17,657 nt of DNA from an uncultured Ruminococcus sp. (lineage in GTDB: Bacteria > Bacillota > Clostridia > Oscillospirales > Ruminococcaceae), in contig CAKSJP010000031.1 of assembly GCA_934463425.1 (NCBI GenBank), positions 1-17,657 of the forward strand. Direction: 5' to 3'. The notes beneath the pieces are model-generated. The model was not told the DNA's origin. It ran no database searches and worked only from the letters and a program-made list of their open reading frames with translations. Position numbers and translations under genes: made by a program. This document shows positions 1 to 7,558 of this stretch, piece after piece (position 1 is the first letter of the stretch; the number at the start of each line of letters is the position of its first letter).

Positions 1-726
1 CAGCCGGTTGCATCTCCACAGCAGCCAGCTTTCCGTGCTGCCGTCATCTGCGGAAAAACCGCCGGAAACCGGCTGCAGCAGGTACGCAGCAAACCGATTT
101 TCAAAATACAGCATCCCAAACCGGGTTTCCAGGAAAGTGCAAAGCTTTGCATGGGAGAGATAGTGTTCCTTTCGTCTGTCATATTCTTCCCGCCGGAATT
201 GCCCCAGTGCCTCGGTCAGGTCGGCAGCGTCGGAGAGCGTTTCCAAATGGTTGACAGAGGGAATCTCGCCGCCCACCCAGCGAAAATCGTGCCGGAGAAA
301 CTGCGTTTCCAACATTCTGTTGTACGCATAATCGAAAAAAGCGAAACAGCGACTTTCCAGAGCCTGTTCCGTATCCCGCTGCCGCTGTCTGCCGGCTTTG
401 GAAAAGTAATAGGCTGCCATTTCCGGCAGCAGAGCTGCATATTTGCCATGGTAACGAGTGAAAACATGCCGAATCGTCCTGCCGTCTGTTTGTAGTGTAA
501 TTGTTGTTTTTCTTTTTGGCAGGAGCACAGTCATGGTGTAATCGTCGAATCCGTCATCACACCGCTTGATGCAGTCGGAGAGAAATTCCGTGACGAACAT
601 CTGCGTTCCCGTGGTTTCTTCCGTGAGAATCGCCGATGGGATCTTCTCCGGCGGCAGGCTGTATTGTTTCAGACAGTGTCGCAAAAAATCCATGTCGCAG
701 TACTGCCAGTGATAGGAATATGCCAT
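1..726 (-). CDS. Uncharacterised protein, 3' end cut off by the window edge
   Basis: Reading the minus strand from the ATG at 726 gives 242 codons without a stop, running off the left edge, so the C-terminus is missing. The ATG lies one base after the ung stop codon and has a GGAG ribosome binding site 8 nt upstream, inside the end of ung. That indicates translation coupling and one transcript with ung. The protein starts MAYSYHWQYCDMDFLRHCL, is rich in aromatic and charged residues, and has no signal peptide or membrane segment, so it is probably cytosolic. A basic stretch (PKRKTT) follows about residue 70. The middle is helical and charged (FSKAGRQRQRDTEQALESRC), and an FRREEYDRRKEHY segment follows near residue 190. 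I do not recognise a family. The open frame, start spacing and coupling make it a real gene; its function is unknown. Confidence 0.75.
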   Translation of the reverse strand, partial: MAYSYHWQYCDMDFLRHCLKQYSLPPEKIPSAILTEETTGTQMFVTEFLSDCIKRCDDGFDDYTMTVLLPKRKTTITLQTDGRTIRHVFTRYHGKYAALLPEMAAYYFSKAGRQRQRDTEQALESRCFAFFDYAYNRMLETQFLRHDFRWVGGEIPSVNHLETLSDAADLTEALGQFRREEYDRRKEHYLSHAKLCTFLETRFGMLYFENRFAAYLLQPVSGGFSADDGSTESWLLWRCNRL

Positions 727-727
727 G

Positions 728-1396
728 TCAGATGCTCCAGTCGATTTCCGGCAGCCCATGCTCCCGGAGAAACGCGTTTGCCTTGGAGAAGTGCTTGCAC
801 CCAAAGAACCCGTGGTAGGCGGACAGGGGGCTGGGGTGCGCGGCGGTCAGCACCAGATGCTGAGGGTGCTGGATCAGCGCCTGTTTTGCCTTGGCATTGT
901 TGCCCCAGAGCAGGAATACCACCGGCTCTTCCCGCTGATCCAGAAGCCGGATCACATCGTCCGTGAACTGTTCCCAGCCCTTGCCCTTGTGGGAGTTCGC
1001 CTGTCCGGCGCGGACGGTGAGCACCGTGTTCAGCAGCAGAACGCCGTGCTTGGCCCAGTTGGTCAGCTCGCCGTGTTTGCCGGTGTTGTCGATGCCCACA
1101 TCGTCCTTGATCTCTTTAAAGATGTTCACCAGAGACGGCGGCGGCGCTACGCCCTGGCGGACGGAAAAGCTCAGTCCGTGTGCCTGGTTCGGGCCGTGAT
1201 AGGGGTCCTGTCCCAAAATTACCGCCCGTACCTGTGCATAGGGCGTGTATTTCAGGGCGTTGAAAATATCATACATGCCGGGATAGATGGTCTGGGTGCG
1301 GTATTCCGTCATCAGAAACTGCCGCAGATTCTGGTAGTAGGTCTTGGCAAATTCGCCGTCCAGAATGGTGTCCCAGTCATTGCCGAAGTGTACCAT
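728..1396 (-). CDS. ung: Uracil-DNA glycosylase, family 1
   Basis: Removes uracil from DNA to start base excision repair of deaminated cytosine or misincorporated dUMP. The 222-residue length is typical of family 1 UNG. The water-activating motif GQDPYHG is at residues 62-68, with catalytic Asp64. The minor-groove loop HPSPLSAYHGFFGCKHFSKAN begins at His187, the second catalytic residue. The PPPSLVNIFKEI segment (about 86-97) and the LLLNTVLTVRAGQANSH segment (about 120-136) are also characteristic. An AAAGGA ribosome binding site sits 8 nt before the ATG at 1396, and a near-consensus promoter lies 73 bp upstream (1469-1497). It is the first gene of a unit that continues into the unrecognised ORF at 726. 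It is divergent from secD. Identification is secure. Confidence 0.98.
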   Translation of the reverse strand: MVHFGNDWDTILDGEFAKTYYQNLRQFLMTEYRTQTIYPGMYDIFNALKYTPYAQVRAVILGQDPYHGPNQAHGLSFSVRQGVAPPPSLVNIFKEIKDDVGIDNTGKHGELTNWAKHGVLLLNTVLTVRAGQANSHKGKGWEQFTDDVIRLLDQREEPVVFLLWGNNAKAKQALIQHPQHLVLTAAHPSPLSAYHGFFGCKHFSKANAFLREHGLPEIDWSI

Positions 1397-1468
1397 TGTG
1401 TCAGTCCTTTCTGCTTGTGATAGTGGTGTGTGATCGATTTGAAGTACACCGATGCCTTGTTATTTATG

Positions 1469-1497
1469 ATTATATCATAAGTATCGTGGAATTGCAA
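1469..1497 (-). promoter_or_regulatory. Sigma-A promoter of ung
   Basis: On the minus strand, TTGCAA (1492-1497) and TATAAT (1469-1474) are separated by exactly 17 bp. The rest of the 313-bp ung-secD divergent spacer holds the secD promoter and, at 1672-1684, a small perfect hairpin (GTCTG/CAGAC with a 3-nt loop) just upstream of the secD ribosome binding site. I see no gene in this spacer. Confidence 0.85.
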
Positions 1498-1590
1498 CGG
1501 CAATTGGAAAAGTTTTGCCGCGATATTTGGAGAAGTCGCCGAAAAAACTGCTTTCAAATCGGCAATGTTGTACAAGTTTTGCCGCACCTA

Positions 1591-1619
1591 TTGACTAATT
1601 GCGGAATTTGGAATATAAT
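1591..1619 (+). promoter_or_regulatory. Sigma-A promoter of secD-secF
   Basis: TTGACT (1591-1596) and TATAAT (1614-1619) are 17 bp apart. They lie about 90 bp before the secD start, giving a leader of roughly 80 nt. Confidence 0.85.
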
Positions 1620-1709
1620 AATAAGTAATTGTCGATCGTGCATTCTGCCGACGGCACAGTTTAACTTGCGAGTCTGCGACAGACAGACCGCAGCACAGGA
1701 GGCTAAATC

Positions 1710-3134
1710 GTGAGAAAAGTGAAAAAACCTGTTTTCTTCATTGTATTTGCCGTGATCGCTCTGTTTACGCTTACCACTGTCTTTGGGGTACAGACCCAGT
1801 TCGGTGATATTGTCAAAACCTATGTACATGGGGTCGATGATATCCGTCTGGGCATCGATATCCAGGGCGGCGTAGACGTGACCTTTGAGCCGTCGGGCGA
1901 TGTGGATGCAACGGAGGAACAAATGGACGCAGCACTGGAGACCATCAAGCTGCGTCTGGCGAGCCAGAACATCAGCGACAGCGAAACGTATCTGGACTAC
2001 AAGAGCAATCGTATTATCGTGCGGTTCCCGTGGCAGGCAGGAGAGACAGAGTTCGATCCGGAACAGGCTGTCAAGGAGCTGGGTGAGACCGCAGAGCTGA
2101 CCTTCCGCTATGGTACAGACAGCACCACCGACGAGAACGGCAATGTGGTTCCGTCCGGCGATATCGTGCTGACTGGTGCGGACGTGGCACAGGCTTCTAC
2201 CGGCGGTTCCAAGGATGACACCACCGGAGAAATCACCTGGGCGGTCACACTGGATCTGAACGAAAGCGGTAAGGAAAAGTTCTATGAGGCGACCTCTTCG
2301 CTGTATCAGTCCAAGGGACAGATCTCCATCTGGATGGACAATACCATGATCTCTGCACCGTCTGTCAGCGCAGTTATCTCGGACGGCAAGGCTTCGATCA
2401 CAGGTAACTTTACATATGAAAGCGCCAAGGAACTGGCAGACAAGATCAATTCCGGTGCGCTGCCGTTCTCCCTGGAGACTACAAGCTTTAAGACCATTTC
2501 GCCGACTATGGGCGAGGGTGCGCTGACTGCAATGATCATTGCAGGTGTCATCACTCTGGCGCTGATCGTGATCTATATGATCGCGCTGTACCGTCTGCTG
2601 GGCGTTGTGGCATCCATCACACTGATCGGACAGGTTGCCGGCATGCTGGCTGCTGTTTCCGGCTGGTTCGGCTTTATGTCCAGCACCACGCTGACGATCC
2701 CGGGTATTGCCGGTATCATCCTGTCTGTAGGTATGGGCGTTGACGCAAACATCATCACCGGCGAGCGTATCCGTGAAGAGCTCCGCAAGGGCAAGACACT
2801 GGATTCTGCGCTGTATTCCGGTTATCACAGAGCTTTCAGCGCGATCCTGGACGGAAACCTCACAGGTATCATTGTTTCTATCGTGCTGATGGGTGCGTTC
2901 GGCGTGCCGGACAGCATCTGGGCAAAGATCTTCAACCATACGATCTTCTGGTTCTTCGGTGCGACCACAGAGGGCGTTATCTACTCCTTCGGCTTCACCC
3001 TGATGACCGGTCTGATCATGAACTTTATCATGGGCGTATTTGCGGCAAGACTGATGACCATGTCCCTGTCCCGCTTCAAGTGCTTCCAGAACAAGAAATT
3101 CTATGGAGGTGGTATCGATGTCAAAGCAGACTAA
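1710..3134 (+). CDS. secD: Protein translocase subunit SecD
   Basis: Membrane component of the SecDF accessory complex, which uses the proton gradient to pull preproteins out of SecYEG. The 474-residue protein has an N-terminal membrane segment (about 7-27), the typical LGIDIQGGVDVTFEP motif at 48-62, and an extracytoplasmic P1-type domain up to about residue 270. A C-terminal RND-like block of membrane helices contains GVDANIITGERIREE at 343-357, the conserved helix and loop involved in proton-coupled movement. The start is GTG, chosen because AGGAGG (1697-1702) lies 7 nt upstream. The gene overlaps secF by 17 nt. It is a separate SecD, not the fused SecDF found in Bacillus. Identification is secure. 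Confidence 0.96.
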   Translation: MRKVKKPVFFIVFAVIALFTLTTVFGVQTQFGDIVKTYVHGVDDIRLGIDIQGGVDVTFEPSGDVDATEEQMDAALETIKLRLASQNISDSETYLDYKSNRIIVRFPWQAGETEFDPEQAVKELGETAELTFRYGTDSTTDENGNVVPSGDIVLTGADVAQASTGGSKDDTTGEITWAVTLDLNESGKEKFYEATSSLYQSKGQISIWMDNTMISAPSVSAVISDGKASITGNFTYESAKELADKINSGALPFSLETTSFKTISPTMGEGALTAMIIAGVITLALIVIYMIALYRLLGVVASITLIGQVAGMLAAVSGWFGFMSSTTLTIPGIAGIILSVGMGVDANIITGERIREELRKGKTLDSALYSGYHRAFSAILDGNLTGIIVSIVLMGAFGVPDSIWAKIFNHTIFWFFGATTEGVIYSFGFTLMTGLIMNFIMGVFAARLMTMSLSRFKCFQNKKFYGGGIDVKAD

Positions 3135-4110
3135 AGAAGCGAAGCATTTTGATGTTGACGTAAAAGTGCGCGATTTTTGCGGCAAGTCGAAGGTGTTCTT
3201 TATCATCGGCTTTGCACTGATCCTGATCTCGCTGCTTTCCACCTTTACCGGTGTAGACGTTGCGCTGGAATTTAAAGGCGGTACGATCATTACTTATAGT
3301 TATGTAGGCGATGTGGATGAGAGCAGTATCTCCAAGGAACTGACCAGTCTGGTGGGCTCTTCTGTCAAGGTACAGCAGGGCGACAGCCTGGACAGCGATA
3401 CTAAGACACTGTCTCTTTCCTTCTCTTCTACCGACGGCCTGACCATCGACCGTCAGAATGAAGTGACCGATAAGGTACAGGAGCTGTGCCCGGACAACGA
3501 AGTCAAGCTGCTGGATGCCAATGATGTTAACGCGCGTTCCGGCGGTGAGTTCTTTGCAAAGTGCATCGTGGCTGCAGTTTTTGCATCCCTGATCCTGATC
3601 GTGTACATTGCACTTCGGTTCAAGCAGATCAGCGGCTGGTCGGCCGGTGTCTGCGCTGTACTGGGACTGCTTTCCACACTGATCGTGACCTATGGCTGTG
3701 TGGTGCTGTGCCGGTTCGAGATCGACTCCAACTTTATGGCCGTGATCCTGACTCTGCTGGGATATGCCGTAAATGATACCATCGTAATTTATGACCGTAT
3801 CCGTGAGAATCAGACGCTGCTGCCGGGTACACAGATCCAGGATCTGGTGAACATCAGTGACTCTCAGTCCCTGCGCCGAAGCATCCGGACATCTGTGACG
3901 ACATTCAGCTCTATGCTGATCGTTACCATTGTATCTCTGGTGATGGGTCTGGATTCCATCCTGAGCTTCTCCATCCCCATGATGGCAGGTATTGCAATGG
4001 GTACATTCAATTCCATTTGCTTTGTACCGAGCCTGTGGGTATGGTGGCAGAAGAAGCGCGGCATCAGTGTTCTGAAGCCCCCGAAGAAAAAGGCAAAGGT
4101 AAGCGTATAA
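3118..4110 (+). CDS. secF: Protein translocase subunit SecF
   Basis: Partner of SecD in the Sec export accessory complex. At 330 residues it matches the family length. It has a membrane helix at about 26-44, the LEFKGGT motif at 50-56, an extracytoplasmic P4-like domain to about 145, and five C-terminal helices. These include LGYAVNDTIVIYDRIREN starting at residue 214, which is diagnostic for SecF. An in-frame ATG at 3103 exists, but it overlaps the GGAGGT ribosome binding site (3105-3110), which lies 7 nt before the ATG at 3118, so 3118 is the likely start. The start lies inside the end of secD, which implies coupled translation. The C-terminal tail is basic (KPPKKKAKVSV). Confidence 0.96.
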   Translation: MSKQTKEAKHFDVDVKVRDFCGKSKVFFIIGFALILISLLSTFTGVDVALEFKGGTIITYSYVGDVDESSISKELTSLVGSSVKVQQGDSLDSDTKTLSLSFSSTDGLTIDRQNEVTDKVQELCPDNEVKLLDANDVNARSGGEFFAKCIVAAVFASLILIVYIALRFKQISGWSAGVCAVLGLLSTLIVTYGCVVLCRFEIDSNFMAVILTLLGYAVNDTIVIYDRIRENQTLLPGTQIQDLVNISDSQSLRRSIRTSVTTFSSMLIVTIVSLVMGLDSILSFSIPMMAGIAMGTFNSICFVPSLWVWWQKKRGISVLKPPKKKAKVSV

Positions 4111-4135
4111 GCTGCGCGGATTTCAAAATCTGTAT

Positions 4136-4176
4136 CAAGAAACCGGTATGGGCAGTATGTCTGTACCGGTTTCTTG
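4136..4176. terminator. 13-bp perfect inverted repeat after secF, possible terminator
   Basis: CAAGAAACCGGTA (4136-4148) and its exact complement (4164-4176) flank a 15-nt loop, 26 bp after the secF stop. No run of T follows on either strand, so it is not a classical intrinsic terminator. It could still end or stabilise the secDF transcript. Confidence 0.5.
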
Positions 4177-4273
4177 CGTCCCGGCACTTTTGCCCGGCAG
4201 GAGATCCGTTCGGACAGCGGGAACAGATGTGCCGGGAGCAAAACTGATTTCCGTGAAAATTTCTGATTTTCTA

Positions 4274-4302
4274 TTGAAATTCTGAATTTCGTGTGCTATA
4301 AT
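4274..4302 (+). promoter_or_regulatory. Sigma-A promoter of the isomerase-nrdR unit
   Basis: TTGAAA (4274-4279) and TATAAT (4297-4302) are 17 bp apart. The promoter overlaps any start codon upstream of about 4303, which supports the downstream ATG at 4348 as the start of the gene. Confidence 0.85.
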
Positions 4303-4347
4303 GATAAAATAGCAGTGCGGAGGGCAAAGGAGAAAGGAGTGGGGTAT

Positions 4348-5208
4348 ATGCTGCGAGCCGGCGTTTCGACGGCGTGTCTCTATCCCCGCGTGGTAGAAGA
4401 GGCACTGTACGATCTGGCGCTTTCCGGTGTCTCCAATGTGGAGATCTTTATCAACTCTCACTCAGAGCTGCGCCGCAGCTTTGTGGATACCATGGCGCAG
4501 ATTCTGCATCGGTTTGACATGACCTGTGTCTCACTTCACCCTTTTACCTGTGAGATCGAGCCGACCATGCTCTTTTCCAATTATCCCAGAAGAGCAGATG
4601 ACTATCTGGAATACTGCCGGCATTATTTTACTGCCATGCAGCAGCTGGGTGCAACGATCTTTGTACTGCACGGCAATAAAGTTCCGGCGGCATCGGTCAA
4701 CAAGGAATTGTATTTTGAGCGGTTCCGCCGGCTGGCAGACCTGGGGGATTCCTATGGCATCCAGGTGGCACAGGAAAATGTTGCCCGCTGTACCAGCGCA
4801 TCGCTGCCGTTTCTGACAGAGATGAAGGATGCACTGGGCAGACAGGGGCGGTTTGTGCTGGACATCAAACAGGCGGTGCGCTCCGGCGAAGATCCCTTTG
4901 CCATTCTGCAAAGCCTGGGAAATCATGTTGTACATGTGCACATGAGCGATCACGGCGAATACGGAGACTGCCTGCTGCTGGGTAAGGGGCGCTTTCGGGT
5001 GAATGCCTTTCTGCAAAAGCTGGCAGCAGTCAGCCCGGATTGTGCGGTGATTCTGGAACTGTACCGCAGCGGCTTTTCTGATGCGGCAGAGCTCATATCC
5101 AATTATACACTGCTGCAAAACCGCATTCGGATGGCATCGTGTCCGGACATCCGGAATGTCCCAAAGGACGAGAATGATGTCAGAACACTTCGGAAAGGAG
5201 AGATGTAA
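4348..5208 (+). CDS. Sugar phosphate isomerase/epimerase-like TIM barrel protein
   Basis: The 286-residue protein belongs to the AP endonuclease 2 / xylose isomerase-like TIM barrel superfamily, whose members isomerise or epimerise sugars with a divalent metal or, in some cases, act on DNA abasic sites. Likely metal ligands or active-site residues are His64 (SLHPF), His108 (VLHGN), Glu143 (AQENV), Asp172 (LDIKQA), His198 and Asp201 (HVHMSDH) and Glu237 (ILELY). The start at 4348 has AAAGGAG 8 nt upstream; an upstream in-frame start would lie inside the promoter. Its stop is 2 nt before nrdR, so the two are co-transcribed. No sugar pathway genes are adjacent, so the substrate cannot be told from context. 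The superfamily call is firm; the specific function is unknown. Confidence 0.85.
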   Translation: MLRAGVSTACLYPRVVEEALYDLALSGVSNVEIFINSHSELRRSFVDTMAQILHRFDMTCVSLHPFTCEIEPTMLFSNYPRRADDYLEYCRHYFTAMQQLGATIFVLHGNKVPAASVNKELYFERFRRLADLGDSYGIQVAQENVARCTSASLPFLTEMKDALGRQGRFVLDIKQAVRSGEDPFAILQSLGNHVVHVHMSDHGEYGDCLLLGKGRFRVNAFLQKLAAVSPDCAVILELYRSGFSDAAELISNYTLLQNRIRMASCPDIRNVPKDENDVRTLRKGEM

Positions 5209-5210
5209 CG

Positions 5211-5660
5211 ATGTACTGTCCTTTCTGCGGGGACAAAAATACCCGCGTGATGGATTCCCGCGATCATGAAGATAAGGTACGCCGCCGCCGGGAGTGTCTG
5301 GGCTGCGGCAAACGCTTTACGACCTATGAGGCAGTGGATCGGCCGCTGCTGATGGTGCAGAAAAAAGATGGTTCTATTGAACCCTTTGATCAGCGTAAAC
5401 TGATTCAGGGCATTTTTAATGCGATCAAAAAGCGTCCGGTAAATTCAAACTATATTATCCGGATGGTGGAAGAACTGGAAAAACAATATTCCAACGAAAT
5501 GCGCAGCATTGTGACCTCTTCAGAGATCGGGAATGCAGTAATGGAGCATTTGAAATATATTGATGCAGTCGCCTATGTGCGGTTCGCGTCAGTGTATCAG
5601 GATTTTTCTGATGTTGCCGGCTTTCTTGCTGCGATCGGCGCATTGGATAAGACACAATAA
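5211..5660 (+). CDS. nrdR: Transcriptional repressor NrdR
   Basis: Represses ribonucleotide reductase genes in response to the ATP/dATP level. The 149-residue protein has the N-terminal zinc ribbon with Cys3, Cys6, Cys29 and Cys32 (YCPFCG and CLGCGKRFTTYE). The ATP-cone domain, about residues 46-136, begins with LLMVQKKDGSIEPFD. The usual family length is about 150. An AAGGAG ribosome binding site lies at the end of the upstream gene, and only 2 nt separate the two reading frames. I saw no obvious pair of NrdR boxes in this window, so its targets lie elsewhere. Identification is secure. Confidence 0.97.
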   Translation: MYCPFCGDKNTRVMDSRDHEDKVRRRRECLGCGKRFTTYEAVDRPLLMVQKKDGSIEPFDQRKLIQGIFNAIKKRPVNSNYIIRMVEELEKQYSNEMRSIVTSSEIGNAVMEHLKYIDAVAYVRFASVYQDFSDVAGFLAAIGALDKTQ

Positions 5661-5677
5661 AAGGAGAATTCACAACT

Positions 5678-6058
5678 ATGAGCAAAGATTTCAATGATTT
5701 TATGAACACGCAGGACGATTCCATGCTGTATGACACACAGGACGTGCAGACCAACAAGGTCTGGGCGGCGCTGTCTTATGTGGGCATTCTGTTTATTCTG
5801 CCGCTGCTGGTAAACGGCGGACAGTCCCGCTATGCAAAGTATCATGCAAACCAGGGCTTTATCCTGTTCCTGCTGAATATCGTGATCGGCATTGTCAATG
5901 CGATTCTGGGGAACATTCCGGTTCTGGGCGCGATCGTCAGTGTTCTGCTGTCCCTGGCCAGCCTGGCGCTGATGATCCTGGGCATTATCAACGCAGTGAA
6001 CGGCAAGGCAAAGCAGTTGCCTCTGATCGGCGGGCTGTTTCACGTTTTTGATAAATAA
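5678..6058 (+). CDS. Small DUF4870/Tic20-like membrane protein
   Basis: The 126-residue protein has a short acidic cytosolic N-terminus (to about residue 26) followed by three hydrophobic stretches. These are KVWAALSYVGILFILPLLV (about 26-44), FILFLLNIVIGIVNAIL (about 62-78) and VLGAIVSVLLSLASLALMILGI (about 83-104). The YAKYHANQG segment between helices one and two and the INAVNGKAKQLPLIG segment near the end match the DUF4870-type pattern. The molecular role of this family is not established. AAGGAG lies 11 nt before the ATG. It follows nrdR by 17 nt, so it is probably the last gene of that operon. Confidence 0.8.
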   Translation: MSKDFNDFMNTQDDSMLYDTQDVQTNKVWAALSYVGILFILPLLVNGGQSRYAKYHANQGFILFLLNIVIGIVNAILGNIPVLGAIVSVLLSLASLALMILGIINAVNGKAKQLPLIGGLFHVFDK

Positions 6059-6059
6059 G

Positions 6060-6088
6060 AAAAAATCCCGCACAATCACTATGCGGGA
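6060..6088 (-). terminator. Intrinsic terminator between convergent genes
   Basis: The stem TCCCGCA (6066-6072) / TGCGGGA (6082-6088) has a 9-nt loop. Read on the minus strand it is followed by six T residues (6060-6065 complement), a classical terminator for the DUF4830-like gene. On the plus strand only CTCTTT follows, so it may also act weakly on the nrdR operon. Confidence 0.8.
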
Positions 6089-6112
6089 CTCTTTGAAAAC
6101 GGCTTTCCGGTT

Positions 6113-6583
6113 TTATGAGTTCAGATGCTCAGGAGACTTCTGAATGGGGTCGTGCAGGATGACTGCGGACATTTGTTCCGGCGCAGCACAGTCATACTGT
6201 ACTGCGCCCAATAAGATCTGATTCTCACTCAGAAGCAGCTCTGTGCACAGGTGATCCTGTCCGGGGCTGCTTTGTGTATAAGTGTACCGTGTGGCATGCT
6301 CTCCCAGATGCGCCGCCAGAGGCAGCCTCTGTGCCTCCTGGAGGGCGGTATAGGTGCGGTAAGTACCATCAGCCGTATAGGGAAGCTGCACCGTCTCTGT
6401 GGCGACACAGCAGCGCTCTGACTGCCCCTGGGCTTCCAGAAACGCCAGACGCTGTGCGCCGTCTGCTAAGAGGATCTCCTGCGGTGCCGGCTGCTGCGCC
6501 GGAAGCTGCAGCCAATGCCACAAAAAGCCGCAGCCGAATACGATACCGGCTGCACCCAAAAAAAGGATTCCTCGTTTTCCCAT
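6113..6583 (-). CDS. Membrane-anchored DUF4830-like protein
   Basis: The 156-residue protein starts MGKRGILFLGAAGIVFGCGFLW, a single N-terminal membrane helix or uncleaved signal anchor. The rest would face outside the cell. The outer domain runs RLAFLEAQG (about 45-53), ETVQLPY, TYRTYTALQEAQRLPLAAHLGEHATRYTYTQ, then LLLSENQILLGAVQ. This succession agrees with the pattern I know for DUF4830 (a short L-x-x-x-G start, an x-Y-x-x-Y-x-x-L-Q-x-x-Q helix, a K/R-Y-x-Y strand, and a final strand ending in G-G/A-x-V). DUF4830 has no established function. The gene stands alone on the minus strand between two plus-strand units and ends in a strong terminator. An alternative is a lineage-specific lipid-facing protein that resembles DUF4830 by chance. 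Confidence 0.75.
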   Translation of the reverse strand: MGKRGILFLGAAGIVFGCGFLWHWLQLPAQQPAPQEILLADGAQRLAFLEAQGQSERCCVATETVQLPYTADGTYRTYTALQEAQRLPLAAHLGEHATRYTYTQSSPGQDHLCTELLLSENQILLGAVQYDCAAPEQMSAVILHDPIQKSPEHLNS

Positions 6584-6660
6584 GAATATGACCTGCCTTT
6601 CCGGATGGATTTGGTTATAGCTTATGTGGACAAAGGAAAAAACAGAACAGGAGGGCTTCT

Positions 6661-7416
6661 ATGCGACTCGATCAGTTTCTCTCTGCACGCACCATGTATT
6701 CCCGCCGAGAGCTTCGACAGATGATTCAAAAGGGAAAAGTGACAGTCGATGGCGTAACTGTTAAAAAGCCAGATCAGGCAGTAAAGCCGGAACAAAACCG
6801 GATCTGTCTCGGGGACAGGAATATCCCCGGTGATCTGTACCTCTACGTGCTGCTGCATAAGCCAAAGGGCTATGTCAGCTCTGCAGATGAACCGGGGCAG
6901 AAGAGCGTTCTGGAGCTGGTGCCGCCGGAGCTTTGCCGCAAGGATCTGCGCCCGGTGGGACGGCTGGACAAGGATTCTACCGGCATGCTGCTGCTCACAG
7001 ACGATGGTCAGCTGGCACACCAGATCATTGCGGCGCGAAGCCATGCGGCAAAATATTATCATATCGTTCTGGCGCGTCCCTGGGAGGAGTTCTATGCAGA
7101 AAAAATGGCGCAGGGCATTGTATTGGCGGATGGCGCGCAGTGCCTTCCGGCAAAGGCGGCACTCGTTCCGGGGACAGACCGGGAGGCGCTGGTCTGCCTT
7201 CATGAGGGAAAGTATCACCAGGTGCGCCGGATGTTTGCGGCCATGGGGAATCATGTCAGCGAGTTGGAACGGATTGCCATCGGCGGTCTAGAAATACCCC
7301 AGAATATGGAAAATGGAAGCTGCATTGTGCTGTCTGAAAAAGATGTCCAAAAAATGCTGAAATGTGAAAGCGATTTTGCAAGTTTGCTACAAACGCTTCA
7401 GAGGCATTCGTCATAA
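6661..7416 (+). CDS. rsuA: RsuA-family pseudouridine synthase (16S rRNA)
   Basis: Converts a uridine in rRNA to pseudouridine; the short RsuA-like form usually acts on position 516 of 16S rRNA. The 251-residue protein starts with an S4 RNA-binding domain (MRLDQFLSARTMYSRRE, about 1-48). The catalytic domain follows with LHKPKGYVSS (65-74) and the GRLDKDSTG motif carrying catalytic Asp103. The C-terminal EGKYHQVRRMFAAMG motif (about 182-196) is also diagnostic. AGGAGG (6649-6654) lies 6 nt before the ATG. It is divergent from the DUF4830-like gene, and I see no strong -35/-10 pair in the 77-bp spacer. RluB or RluF-type function cannot be ruled out from sequence alone. Confidence 0.9.
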   Translation: MRLDQFLSARTMYSRRELRQMIQKGKVTVDGVTVKKPDQAVKPEQNRICLGDRNIPGDLYLYVLLHKPKGYVSSADEPGQKSVLELVPPELCRKDLRPVGRLDKDSTGMLLLTDDGQLAHQIIAARSHAAKYYHIVLARPWEEFYAEKMAQGIVLADGAQCLPAKAALVPGTDREALVCLHEGKYHQVRRMFAAMGNHVSELERIAIGGLEIPQNMENGSCIVLSEKDVQKMLKCESDFASLLQTLQRHSS

Positions 7417-7455
7417 TGGATAAATGTACAACCAGAATTTTGGGCAATAAATGAC

Positions 7456-7484
7456 TTGAAAAATCTTTTTATTTTTGGTATGAT
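7456..7484 (+). promoter_or_regulatory. Sigma-A promoter of the sugar ABC ATPase
   Basis: TTGAAA (7456-7461) and TATGAT (7479-7484) are 17 bp apart, placed about 75 bp before the start codon at 7559. Confidence 0.8.
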
Positions 7485-7558
7485 ATATATATCACGAGCG
7501 GGAGGCGGATATGCCGCGGCGCCGTTTCGGAAAATCTTATTTAGGAGGAACTGTGCAA

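Noticed and set aside
1554..3290. A 578-residue minus-strand ORF opposite secD
   Set aside because: It lies fully antisense to secD, has a composition typical of mirrored coding sequence (many His, Gln, Asp, Arg), and has no ribosome binding site or recognisable domain.
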